DNA from: Streptacidiphilus fuscans
GTDB lineage: Bacteria > Actinomycetota > Actinomycetes > Streptomycetales > Streptomycetaceae
Direction of reading: 5' to 3'
DNA length: 64,000 nt
Assembly: GCF_015690355.1 (NCBI RefSeq)
Contig: NZ_JADPRT010000004.1
Location: forward strand, 396,301-460,300
In this document: positions 15,447-23,677 of the stretch, piece by piece
Layout of the letters: each line of letters begins with the position of its first letter
How positions within the stretch are numbered: the first letter of the stretch is position 1
Translations under genes and position numbers: made by a program
The notes under the pieces: generated by a model
What the model was told of the DNA's origin: nothing
Databases searched by the model: none
Seen by the model: the letters and a program-made list of their open reading frames with translations, nothing else

Positions 15447-16436
15447 GTGCGGCCGACAGGACGCGGGGGAGCCCAGGACGACGGGGTCGTCTGGGGGTGG
15501 GCGTTCCTCGGTGCGGGCGTGTTCACGCTGCTCGCGGGGGAGCTGGGCGGTGACCGTCATCTGGGCGCGACCCTGGGCGGGTTCGCGGTGGTGGCGGCGT
15601 GGTTGGGGACCATCGCGACGGCGCGCTCGGTGCCGCTGGTCGCGGCCACATGCTGGCTCTTCTACGACGGGTTCTTCGTCCACCGCAACGCCCGGCTGAC
15701 CTGGGAGGGCGGACCGGACGTGCAGCGGCTCGCACTGCTGCTGGGCGCGGCCGCGGCGGGTCTGCTGGTCCACCGGGCGCTCCGCGGCCCCGGCCGCGCG
15801 GTGCGGACGCCGTCCGGGGTCCTGCCCGCCCTGGCTGCTCTGCCCGCTCTGCCCGCGCGGCCGAACCCGCTGCTCAGGGACACCGACCGGGCGCGCGCCC
15901 GGGTGCGGAGAGCGGTGCCCTACCTGATGGCGGTCTGCTTCGTGCTCGCCTGCTTCCTCGCAGCCTCGGCGGAGCGGACGACCGCCCAGTCCGCCGCCGA
16001 CACGCGCGGCGCCGACCACGCGCTGACGGCGCGTACGGTCGCCGTGGCGGCGCAGCCGCTCGACCCCTCGGGCAAGCCGCTGCGCGGCGTCTACCCCGGC
16101 CCGGTGGAGACCGCCGTCAGCTGGGACGACCCGGCGGGCACGGTCCACAAGGGCTTCGCCCTGGTCCCGGTCGGACGCCCGGCGGGCACGCCGGTCCGTG
16201 TCTGGGTCGACCGGCACGGCGACCAGGTGGTCCCGCCCGCGACCGGGGCCGAGCTGGTACTGGAGGCACTCTTCGTCGGCGGCATGGCGTTCCTGGCCTG
16301 CGGCGGACTGGTCCTGACGGCGGGTTGGACGCTGCGCCGCCGCTACGACCGCCGCGACGAGCGCGCCTGGGGCGAGGCCTGGGCCCGCTTCGAGCCGGAG
16401 TGGTCCGGCCGCCACCGCCCGGGGCACCTGCCGTAG
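15447..16436 (+). CDS. Membrane protein: small helical domain fused to Rv1733c-type domain
   Basis: 329 residues from GTG 15447 (GGCGGAGG upstream). Residues 1-115 form a four-helix membrane module (WAFLGAGVFTLLAG, GGFAVVAAWLGTIATARSVP, CWLFYDGFFVHR, LALLLGAAAAGLL), similar to stand-alone membrane proteins of streptomycetes. Residues about 140-325 match the mycobacterial Rv1733c family: NPLLRDTDR, a membrane helix, a soluble loop with a Val/Trp-rich strand pattern, VWVDRHGDQV, and a final helix. Rv1733c is a dormancy-associated membrane antigen of unknown function. The join of the two modules is the odd feature. No frameshift is evident. Confidence 0.7.
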   Translation: MRPTGRGGAQDDGVVWGWAFLGAGVFTLLAGELGGDRHLGATLGGFAVVAAWLGTIATARSVPLVAATCWLFYDGFFVHRNARLTWEGGPDVQRLALLLGAAAAGLLVHRALRGPGRAVRTPSGVLPALAALPALPARPNPLLRDTDRARARVRRAVPYLMAVCFVLACFLAASAERTTAQSAADTRGADHALTARTVAVAAQPLDPSGKPLRGVYPGPVETAVSWDDPAGTVHKGFALVPVGRPAGTPVRVWVDRHGDQVVPPATGAELVLEALFVGGMAFLACGGLVLTAGWTLRRRYDRRDERAWGEAWARFEPEWSGRHRPGHLP

Positions 16437-16498
16437 GCCCTGACGGGACAGCAACTCGCGGCCGGTCGGCGACCGGCAGGTCTGGCGGGACGTGAGGA

Positions 16499-16524
16499 AG
16501 CCCCGAGGGGCTCCCCTCGGGGCT
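16499..16524. terminator. Bidirectional hairpin terminator
   Basis: AGCCCCGAGGGG and CCCCTCGGGGCT are perfect 12-base arms with a two-base loop, between the convergent genes ending at 16436 and 16539. Confidence 0.7.
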
Positions 16525-16538
16525 GGGCACGGAGGGGG

Positions 16539-16895
16539 TCAGGCCTGGGGTGGGATCGGCAAGGAGGCGATGAGATCCCGGTCCCGGTCCCGGACGTCGA
16601 TCCGGTCGGGCAGGGTCCGCCGTCCCGCCGTGCCGCCCACCGGGTCGGCGGGCCGTGGGGTGCCGAAGATCTGACGGACAGTCAGGCCGAAGGCGGCGGC
16701 GTTGGCGGGCTCGGTGATGGTGCGGGCCTGGTCGTCGAGGCAGTGCAGCACGAGGACCCAACCGTGTCGGTGCAGGCTGGTCCGGGGTCCGGTCGGCTCG
16801 GCGTCGAGGCCGAGCCGGTTGAGCGCTTCGAGCAGGCCCTCCATGTCCTGGCCGTCGATCTGCTGGAAGTTCTCCTCGATCAGGATGTGTGCCAT
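16539..16895 (-). CDS. Hypothetical cytoplasmic protein
   Basis: 118 residues, ATG at 16895. It is acidic to neutral with no membrane segments. The first part (HILIEENFQQIDGQDMEGLL, then LDDQARTITEP, VRQIFG) looks like a small alpha/beta domain; the last 40 residues are charged and proline-rich. I do not recognise a family. It is transcribed divergently from the KimA-like gene and faces the fused membrane protein across a terminator. Confidence 0.5.
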   Translation of the reverse strand: MAHILIEENFQQIDGQDMEGLLEALNRLGLDAEPTGPRTSLHRHGWVLVLHCLDDQARTITEPANAAAFGLTVRQIFGTPRPADPVGGTAGRRTLPDRIDVRDRDRDLIASLPIPPQA

Positions 16896-17145
16896 GTTCC
16901 TGACGATATCCGGCGGTTCGGCGCCGCCGGGCGGGAAGATCGAAACTCACTGCCGGGGGTTGGCCGTCACCCGCTGGCCACCGCGCGTCCGCCGCCGTTC
17001 GTTGGCCACCGCCCGTCCGCTACCGCTCGCTCGCCGCTGGTGAGGTCCGTTCGGCCGATTCCCGCCGTGCTTGGCTGTCGCCGGTGCATCCCGCGCCGCA
17101 TCCTGGTCCAAGGACGTCCGCCGAAGGACCCTGGGAGGTGCACGC

Positions 17146-19005
17146 GTGGCTCAGGGTCCTGTCGCCGACACGGACAAGAGCGCCGGTCGCGGCCGTGAGC
17201 GGGACCGGCTGACCGTCTCTCAGGGCATCGCGGCGCTCTCCCTCGACGCGCTCGCCTCGGTGGCGTACGGGCCCGAGGCGATCGTGGTGGTGCTGGCCAC
17301 GGCCGGGGCGCAGGCGCTCGACTACACGCTGCCGGTGACGCTGGCCATCGTCGTGCTGCTGACCGCGCTGACCCTCTCCTACCGCCAGGTCATCGCGGCC
17401 TTCCCCAACGGCGGTGGCGCGTACGCGGTCGCCGGGCGGCATCTGGGGCGCCGGGTCAGCCTGGTCGCGGCGGCGTCGCTGATCATCGACTACGTGCTCA
17501 ACGTGGCCGTCTCCGTCTCGGCCGGTGTGGCGGCGCTCACCTCGGCGTTCCCCGGCTTGTACGGCGACCGCGTCTGGATCTGCGTCGGGGTGCTGGCGCT
17601 GATCACCGGGCTCAACCTCTACGGCGTGGCCGAGTCCGCCAGGGTGCTGATCGCGCCCACCGTGGTCTTCATCGTCGCCATCTACGCCGTGATCCTGTTC
17701 GGCCTCGTCCGCTCCACCCCGGCCACCGAGCCGACCCACCCGTCCGCCACCGCGACCGGGACGGTCGGCGTGCTGCTCCTGCTGCGCGCGTTCGCGTCCG
17801 GCTGTTCCGCGCTGACCGGCGTCGAGGCCATCGCCAACGCCGTCCCCACCTTCCGCACCCCGCGCGTCAAGCGGGCCCAGCGGACCGAGGTCGGGCTGGG
17901 CCTGCTGCTGGGCACCATGCTGATCGGCCTGTCGCTGCTGATCCGGAAGTTCCACGTCGCACCCAACCCGACCAAGACCGTGCTGGCGCAGCTGACCGAG
18001 GCGTCCTTCGGGCACAACATCGGCTTCTTCGTCGTCCAGTTCGCCACGGTGGTGCTGCTGGCGCTCGCCGCCAACACCTCCTTCGGCGGCATGCCGGTGC
18101 TGACCTCGCTGCTGGCGAGGGACAACCACCTGCCGCACGCCTTCGCGCTGCGCGCCGACCGGCAGGTCTACCGGCACGGCGTCCTGGTGCTGGCCGGAGC
18201 GGCGCTGGTGCTGCTGGTGATCGCCCAGGGGAACACCCAGACGCTGGTGCCGGTCTTCGCGATCGGCGTCTTCATCGGCTTCACCCTCTCCCAGGCGGGG
18301 ATGGTGGTGCACTGGCGGCTGGAACGCCCGCCGGGCTGGCAGGGGCGGGCGCTGCTCAACGGCGTCGGCGCGGTGCTGACGGCGGCGGCGACGGTGATCG
18401 AGCTGCTGTCCAAGTTCCGCGAGGGCGGCTGGCTGGTCTTCCTGGCGGTCGCGGTGCTGGTGGCGATCTTCGAGTGGGTGCACCGCAGCTACCAGCGGAT
18501 CGGCGCGGCGCTGCATCTGGGCGAGCGGCCCGCGCATCCGGAGGCGCGGCGGTCGCTGGTGCTGGTCCCGGTCGGGGCCGTCAACCTGCTCACCGAGGAG
18601 GCGATCAGCGCCGCGCTCTCGCTCGGCGACGAGGTCCGCGCGATCACCGTCGTGCACGTCGACGACAGCCATCCGGACGACCCGCACACCGACACCGACA
18701 CCGGCTCGGACATCGAGGCTACCGAGGCCCGGATGCGCGAGAGCTGGCTCGCCTGGCAGCCGGACGTGCCGCTGATCATCCTGCGCAGCCCGACGCGGTC
18801 GCTGACCCGGCCGGTGGTCGACTACGTCCACGAGGTCGAGCGCGAGGACGCGCACGACCGGCTGGTGGTGCTGATCCCGGAGATGCAGCTGACGCACCCC
18901 TGGCAACGCCTGCTGCAGAACCAGCGCGGGCCGATCCTCGACCTGGCCCTGCGCCGCAACACCGACGCCGTGATCTGCCGCCTGCGGATCCCCATCGAGA
19001 CATGA
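17146..19005 (+). CDS. kimA: KimA-like potassium importer (APC/KUP superfamily)
   Basis: 619 residues from GTG 17146 (GGGAGG upstream). The protein matches Bacillus KimA along its length: LSLDALASVAYGPE, LTLSYRQVIAAFPNGGGAY, a run of 12 membrane helices with FASGCSALTGVEAIANAVPTF-type helix, LALAANTSF, and a C-terminal cytosolic Usp-like domain (about residues 465-619) with LVLVPVGAVN and a switch to VVLIPEMQL. KimA is a high-affinity K+/H+ symporter regulated by c-di-AMP in Firmicutes (family knowledge). Generic annotation would call it an amino-acid permease. It lies 7 kb from kdp on the same strand. An acidic His/Asp-rich loop near residue 510 is lineage-specific. Confidence 0.85.
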   Translation: MAQGPVADTDKSAGRGRERDRLTVSQGIAALSLDALASVAYGPEAIVVVLATAGAQALDYTLPVTLAIVVLLTALTLSYRQVIAAFPNGGGAYAVAGRHLGRRVSLVAAASLIIDYVLNVAVSVSAGVAALTSAFPGLYGDRVWICVGVLALITGLNLYGVAESARVLIAPTVVFIVAIYAVILFGLVRSTPATEPTHPSATATGTVGVLLLLRAFASGCSALTGVEAIANAVPTFRTPRVKRAQRTEVGLGLLLGTMLIGLSLLIRKFHVAPNPTKTVLAQLTEASFGHNIGFFVVQFATVVLLALAANTSFGGMPVLTSLLARDNHLPHAFALRADRQVYRHGVLVLAGAALVLLVIAQGNTQTLVPVFAIGVFIGFTLSQAGMVVHWRLERPPGWQGRALLNGVGAVLTAAATVIELLSKFREGGWLVFLAVAVLVAIFEWVHRSYQRIGAALHLGERPAHPEARRSLVLVPVGAVNLLTEEAISAALSLGDEVRAITVVHVDDSHPDDPHTDTDTGSDIEATEARMRESWLAWQPDVPLIILRSPTRSLTRPVVDYVHEVEREDAHDRLVVLIPEMQLTHPWQRLLQNQRGPILDLALRRNTDAVICRLRIPIET

Positions 19006-19028
19006 ACAGGCCCATCATGCGAGGCCCT

Positions 19029-19076
19029 GGAGCCGGGCCCGGAGCCGGATCCGGAGCCAGGCCTGGAGCCAGGTCT
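19029..19076. repeat. Four 12-base tandem repeats with internal palindromes
   Basis: GGAGCC is followed in turn by GGGCCC, GGATCC, AGGCCT and AGGTCT, giving four contiguous 12-base units. The first three second halves are six-base palindromes. The array lies 24 bases after the KimA stop. Confidence 0.6.
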
Positions 19077-19232
19077 GGGAGAAACCTGGGCGGTCAATGG
19101 CCGAAATGCCGCACTCACCCGGACGGGCTAAGCTCGCGCCAGGTGAGCCGGGAAGTCTGGTCGGCAACGCGCGGTCCCGTCCCGGAGACGGGAACAGGCC
19201 GTCGCGACGATTCGGCCTGGAGTGAGTGACAC

Positions 19233-20627
19233 ATGCCCGCGCAGTTCCGCTACCGGTTCCGCGTCCACGACTGGCGCAGAGAGCGGCTGCGCACCAACCT
19301 CTGGCTGGTCCCCGCGCTGGAGGCGGCGGTCGCCGCGGTGCTCTTCGCGGGCACGCTCAAGCTGGACCGGGTCGCCTACAACGGCGGACTGCACTTCCCC
19401 TCCTGGGTGTTGAGCGGCAGCGCCGACGGCGCGCGGCAGGTGCTGAGCACCATCGCCGCCGCGATCATCACGGTGGCCGGCCTGGTCTTCTCCATCACCA
19501 TCGTGGCGCTGACGCTGGCGTCGACCCAGTTCGGCCCCCGGATGCTGCGCAACTTCATCCGGGACCGCGGCACGCAGTTGACGCTTGGTACCTTCGTCGC
19601 GACCTTCCTCTACACCATGCTGGTCCTGGTCGCGATCAGCCCCGGCCCGCACGGGGACTTCGTCCCGCACCTCTCCGTCACCGTGGCGTTGGCGCTCACC
19701 CTGGCCGACCTGGCCATGCTGATCTACTTCATCAACCACATCGCCCGGGTCATCCAACTGCCGCATGTCATCGCGGACATCGCCCGCGAGCTGGCCCGGG
19801 CGATCGAGCAGGAGGGCACCGGCGACGCGGTCGGCGTGGGCGGCCGGGAGCGCGGGCTCTCGCCCCGCGAACTGCTGGAACGGATGGCCACCGAGGGCGC
19901 ACCCGTGCTCACCCCCGAGCCCGGCTACCTCCAGTACCTGCGCCACGACCGGTTGATCGCCATCGCGCACGAGTCGCACGCCGTCGTCCACCTGCTCAAC
20001 CGGCCGGGCCACTTCCTGGTCCAGGGCAGCCCGCTCGCCCTGGTCTGGCCGCCGGAGGCGGCGCCCAGGGTCGAGGCGGGGCTGGACCGGGGCCAGGTCA
20101 CCGGGCCGTACCGGACGCTGACGCAGGACATCTCGTTCGGCGTCGACCAACTGGTCGAGATCGCCATCCGGGCGCTGTCCGCCGCCGTCAACGACACGTT
20201 CACCGCGCTGACCTGCATCGACTGGCTGGGGGAGTCCCTGTGCCGGATCGGTCCCGGCTGGCACCAGCAGCGGGTGCACCGCGACACCGAGGGCTACGTA
20301 CGGCTCATCGCCTACCAGGCCTCCTACGAGCGGTTGGTGCAGCGCGCCTTCGAGAAGATCCGGCAGGGCGGCGTCGGCATGCCCGCCGTGATGATCCGTC
20401 AACTCGACGCGCTGGCCAAGCTGATGGAGCGCGCCGGCACTGCGGACCGCCGCGACCTGCTGCTGGAGCAGGCGGACCTGATCGTCGCCTCCTGCAACGC
20501 CTCGGTCCCCGAGGCCGCCGACCGCGAGGACGTGATGCGGCGCTACCGGGCGTTGCAGGAGCTGGCGAAGAACGAACCGCTCGGGATGCCAGGAGTACCT
20601 CGGTTCGACCCGCCGGAGGGCGGCTGA
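19233..20627 (+). CDS. DUF2254 membrane protein
   Basis: 464 residues, ATG 19233. Four N-terminal membrane helices (about residues 20-45, 70-100, 115-140, 145-170) include VLSTIAAAIITVAGLVFSIT and STQFGPRMLRNFIRDRGTQ, the signature region of DUF2254. A long cytosolic part follows with DISFGVDQLVEIAIRALSAA and NDTFTALTCIDWL. The function is unknown; family members are predicted inner-membrane proteins. It follows the KimA-like gene by 227 bases on the same strand with its own probable promoter. Confidence 0.85.
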   Translation: MPAQFRYRFRVHDWRRERLRTNLWLVPALEAAVAAVLFAGTLKLDRVAYNGGLHFPSWVLSGSADGARQVLSTIAAAIITVAGLVFSITIVALTLASTQFGPRMLRNFIRDRGTQLTLGTFVATFLYTMLVLVAISPGPHGDFVPHLSVTVALALTLADLAMLIYFINHIARVIQLPHVIADIARELARAIEQEGTGDAVGVGGRERGLSPRELLERMATEGAPVLTPEPGYLQYLRHDRLIAIAHESHAVVHLLNRPGHFLVQGSPLALVWPPEAAPRVEAGLDRGQVTGPYRTLTQDISFGVDQLVEIAIRALSAAVNDTFTALTCIDWLGESLCRIGPGWHQQRVHRDTEGYVRLIAYQASYERLVQRAFEKIRQGGVGMPAVMIRQLDALAKLMERAGTADRRDLLLEQADLIVASCNASVPEAADREDVMRRYRALQELAKNEPLGMPGVPRFDPPEGG

Positions 20628-20752
20628 CTACGTGAAGGCGGGCGACGCCGGGTGGCAATTCCTGACATCCGCCTTACGGCGCGCGGCCCGCTCTTGTCGC
20701 GGCCTTGGCGGCGCGACGGGAGCCGGCCGCGCGATCGCGGTGGCCGGGTCGG

Positions 20753-21172
20753 TCAGCAGGCCAGCGGCTCGTACTTGTAGCCGACACCGCGCACCGTGAC
20801 CAGCATGGCGCGGAAGCGCTGCCCGAGCTTGCGACGCAGCCGGACCACGTGGACGTCGACCGTGCGCCCGTCGCCGATGGCGGGTTGGTGCCAGACGGCC
20901 TCGATGAGCTGGTCGCGGGTAAAGACCTGGTGGGGGCGGGAGACCAGATGGGCCAGCAGGTCGAACTCGACCTTGGTCAGCGCCAACGGCTCTCCGCCCG
21001 CAACTGCCGTGCGACGCAACGGGTCGACGGTGACGGGTTGGATCCTCGGGGCGGGCCCGGACGGCAGGGGTCCCGGTGCGGGTGGCAGCGGGACGAGGTG
21101 CGGCGGAATGATCGCCGCAGGGCCCGTTCGGTGCTGCTGCAGGCGGTGTGCGCGCAGGTAACTGACCGACAC
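20753..21172 (-). CDS. Stand-alone OmpR-type winged-helix regulator
   Basis: 139 residues, GTG 21172 with GGAAGG eight bases upstream. A Pro-rich N-terminal 45 residues leads into a complete OmpR/PhoB winged-helix domain: LALTKVEFDLLAHLVSRPHQ, FTRDQLIEAVW, GRTVDVHVVRLRRKLG, VRGVGYKYEP. The receiver domain and phosphoacceptor are missing, so it is not a classical response regulator. It is transcribed away from the cyclodipeptide synthase across a 337-base gap, which makes it the obvious candidate regulator of that pair (inference from position). Confidence 0.75.
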   Translation of the reverse strand: MSVSYLRAHRLQQHRTGPAAIIPPHLVPLPPAPGPLPSGPAPRIQPVTVDPLRRTAVAGGEPLALTKVEFDLLAHLVSRPHQVFTRDQLIEAVWHQPAIGDGRTVDVHVVRLRRKLGQRFRAMLVTVRGVGYKYEPLAC

Positions 21173-21373
21173 GCGAGTGTCCTTCCGGGATGGGGCGCGG
21201 TGGTTCCGAGGGTGCGAGGTACCGAGGGGGTGCCCCGACGACCCCCGCTCGATCCAACACCACGTCGCCGACCTGCGGGTTCGCGCTGACGTCATGTTGA
21301 CGGGTCCGGCCGAGCTCTTGACGCCGCCATGACGCCCGGGCCGGTTCCAGCCCGTCCCGTCGCTCGCGCCCCG

Positions 21374-21395
21374 GTTCATATCGTGTTCATCTCGC
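21374..21395 (+). promoter_or_regulatory. PHO-box-like direct repeat upstream of the cyclodipeptide synthase
   Basis: GGTTCATATCG and TGTTCATCTCG are consecutive 11-base units sharing GTTCAT at 21374-21379 and 21385-21390. Streptomyces PhoP binds 11-base direct repeats with conserved GTTCA (family knowledge). TTGACA and TTGACT (about 21411 and 21435) follow. The rest of 21173-21509 shows no gene. Confidence 0.45.
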
Positions 21396-21509
21396 GTGCT
21401 GGGACACCTCGTTGACACCCTCCGTGTTCGGATGTTGACTGCACGTGCTGTCGCCACACCAGGAGCACAAGGCTCCATCGGGACTCGCGACGCAAAGGAC
21501 GCTCTCCAC

Positions 21510-22364
21510 TTGCAGACAGCGACCAGAACCTTGTTCCACGTCAGTCCGTATACGCCCCACTGCGCCCTGATCGAGGCGGACGGCGACCATGCGGTGATCG
21601 GGATCTCCCCGGGGAACAGCTACTTCTCAGCCCAGCGCGTCAACGACCTGGCCCAATGGGGCGTGGACCACTTCCGCCGGGTCGACCTGGTGTACACGGA
21701 CCTGTACGTCGCGGAGATGTACGAGGCCCTCGGCTACACCCCGGACGACGCCCGCCGAAAGGCCGTCAAGAACCTGCGCGGGGTGAGAGCGAAGGTGCAC
21801 AACGCGGTCGAGGAGGCCCGCGCCGGTCTGGCCGGTCTGGCGGACGACGGCGGGGACCGGATCCGCGCCCACGCCATGTCGGACTTACGCGCCAATCCGG
21901 CCTACCGTCAGATCCACGACCAGCTCTGGGGACGCCTGGAGCGGGACGACGAGTTCCGGGGCGTGATCGACGAGTTGGTCGGCCGCTTCCTTGCGGCCAA
22001 GGTGCTGGGCGGCCAGACCGGCACGCCCGAGCAGCGCGAGATCTGCCTGCGCTACATCTGCGCGGAGGCCCCGCTCTTCCTGGACAGCCCCGCGATCCTG
22101 GGCGTGCCTTCCTCGCTCAACTGCTACCACCAGCTGCTGCCGCTGGCCGAGTTGCTCTACTCGCGCGGCCACGGCCTGCGCGCCTCCCGCAACCAGGGCC
22201 ACGCGATCGTCACGCCGGTCGAGCCGGTCGAGCCGGTCGCGCCCGTCGCGCCCGTTGTCGAGCCGGTCCCGTCCGCGCAGCCTCTCCCTTCCGTCCAGCC
22301 GGCCTCGACGCCAGACGCGTCCGCTGCCGCCGCTGCCCCTACTCACGCAGGAGACGACCGATGA
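21510..22364 (+). CDS. tRNA-dependent cyclodipeptide synthase, cyclo(Tyr-Tyr) type
   Basis: 284 residues from TTG 21510 (AAAGGA ten bases upstream); ATG 21432 is an alternative. It uses two aminoacyl-tRNAs to make a diketopiperazine. The catalytic Ser33 lies in [10 protein letters not shown], and Tyr182 and Glu186 in [47 protein letters not shown] and [15 protein letters not shown] are close to M. tuberculosis Rv2275, which makes cyclo(Tyr-Tyr). Tyr specificity is inferred from that likeness. The Pro/Val/Glu-rich C-terminal tail (about residues 240-284) is extra. The stop overlaps the P450 start by four bases (ATGA). Confidence 0.92.
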   Translation: MQTATRTLFHVSPYTPHCALIEADGDHAVIGISPGNSYFSAQRVNDLAQWGVDHFRRVDLVYTDLYVAEMYEALGYTPDDARRKAVKNLRGVRAKVHNAVEEARAGLAGLADDGGDRIRAHAMSDLRANPAYRQIHDQLWGRLERDDEFRGVIDELVGRFLAAKVLGGQTGTPEQREICLRYICAEAPLFLDSPAILGVPSSLNCYHQLLPLAELLYSRGHGLRASRNQGHAIVTPVEPVEPVAPVAPVVEPVPSAQPLPSVQPASTPDASAAAAAPTHAGDDR

Positions 22365-23602
22365 CCGTGGACGCCCTCGCCTCCGCCCTCGCCTCTGCCC
22401 CCGACCTTGGCGACGACCTGGATGTCGACGCACTGCCGGCCTTCCCCTTCTCCTGGCGCGGTGACCGACTGCCCGACGAGATCGCGGAGTTGCGGGCCGA
22501 GCCGGTCCGCCGGGTGCGCACCATCGCCGGAGCCCCGGCCTGGCTGGTCTCCTCCTACGCGCTGTGCCGGCAGGTGCTGGAGGACCGGCGGTTCAGCCTC
22601 AAGGACACCTCCGCACCGGGCGCGCCGCGGCAGTACGCGCTGACGATCCCGCCCGAGGTCGTCAACAACATGGGCAACATCACCGGCGTCGGACTGCGCA
22701 AGGCCGTGCTCAAGGCGATCAACCCCAAGGCCGACGGCCTGGTCGACTGGCTGCGGGAGCACGCCGCCTGGCTGCTCGGCGGACTGCTCGCCGAGGGCGC
22801 TCCGGTCGACCTGCGTACGGGGTTCGCCAATCCCTACTCGGAGGCGATGCACTGCCGCATCCTCGGCATCCCGCTCGCCGACGGCCCGCGCCTGGCGGCC
22901 AGCCTGGACATCGCGTTCATGAACTCGGCCTGCCCGGTCACCGGCGCCAAGCTCAACTGGGACCGCGACATGGCGTACATGACGGAGCGTCTGGACGACC
23001 CGGCCACCACCGGGTTGATGGCCGAGCTCGCCGCCCTGCGCGACGACCCGGACTACGCGCACCTGACGGACGAGATGTTGGCAACGGTCGGTGTGACCCT
23101 GTTCGGCGCGGGCGTCGTCTCCACCGCCGGGTTCCTCACCATGGCCTGCGTCTCGCTGCTCCAGCGGCCCGAGCTGTGGGCGCGGTTGCGCGAGGACCCG
23201 TCCCGGATCCCGGCGGCCGTGGACGAGTTGCTGCGGATCAACCTCTCCATCGGCGACGGACTGCCCCGGATCGCGCTGGAGGACGTGCAGTTGGGCGACG
23301 TGCTGGTGCGTCGCGGTGAGCTGGTGCTGGTGCTGGTCGAGGGCGCCAACTTCGACGAGGCGCACTTCGCCGACCCGTACCGGGCCGACGTCGACCGGCC
23401 CAACAGCACCGACCACCTCTCCTTCGGCGGCGGACAGCACTACTGCCCGGCCACGGCCCTCGGCAGGAAGCACGCCGAGATCGCGGTCGAGACCCTGGTC
23501 GAGATGGCGCCGGAGCTGCGGCTGGCCGTGCCGATCGAGCAACTGGTCTGGCGCACGGGCTACATGAAGCGCCTGCCGGAGCGGCTCCCGGTCATGTGGT
23601 AA
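22361..23602 (+). CDS. CYP121-like cytochrome P450 (mycocyclosin synthase type)
   Basis: 413 residues, coupled to the synthase by ATGA. The haem Cys362 lies in FGGGQHYC. It resembles M. tuberculosis CYP121 throughout: [55 protein letters not shown] and the end [11 protein letters not shown]121 couples the two tyrosine rings of cyclo(Tyr-Tyr) to make mycocyclosin. The I-helix lacks the usual acid-threonine pair, as CYP121 does, and keeps the Ser (here 254). The position matching CYP121 Arg386 appears to be Lys403. The N terminus is about 17 residues longer. A strong terminator follows. Confidence 0.92.
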   Translation: MTVDALASALASAPDLGDDLDVDALPAFPFSWRGDRLPDEIAELRAEPVRRVRTIAGAPAWLVSSYALCRQVLEDRRFSLKDTSAPGAPRQYALTIPPEVVNNMGNITGVGLRKAVLKAINPKADGLVDWLREHAAWLLGGLLAEGAPVDLRTGFANPYSEAMHCRILGIPLADGPRLAASLDIAFMNSACPVTGAKLNWDRDMAYMTERLDDPATTGLMAELAALRDDPDYAHLTDEMLATVGVTLFGAGVVSTAGFLTMACVSLLQRPELWARLREDPSRIPAAVDELLRINLSIGDGLPRIALEDVQLGDVLVRRGELVLVLVEGANFDEAHFADPYRADVDRPNSTDHLSFGGGQHYCPATALGRKHAEIAVETLVEMAPELRLAVPIEQLVWRTGYMKRLPERLPVMW

Positions 23603-23611
23603 GCAGACGTC

Positions 23612-23645
23612 GGGGCGCGGCCGGCAGAAACACCGGCCGCGCCCC
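23612..23645. terminator. Bidirectional terminator after the P450
   Basis: GGGGCGCGGCCGG (23612-23624) and CCGGCCGCGCCCC (23633-23645) form a perfect 13-base stem with an eight-base loop between convergent genes. Confidence 0.75.
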
Positions 23646-23677
23646 CGAACTGACGTAGCGTCAGGAACCCGGTTACG

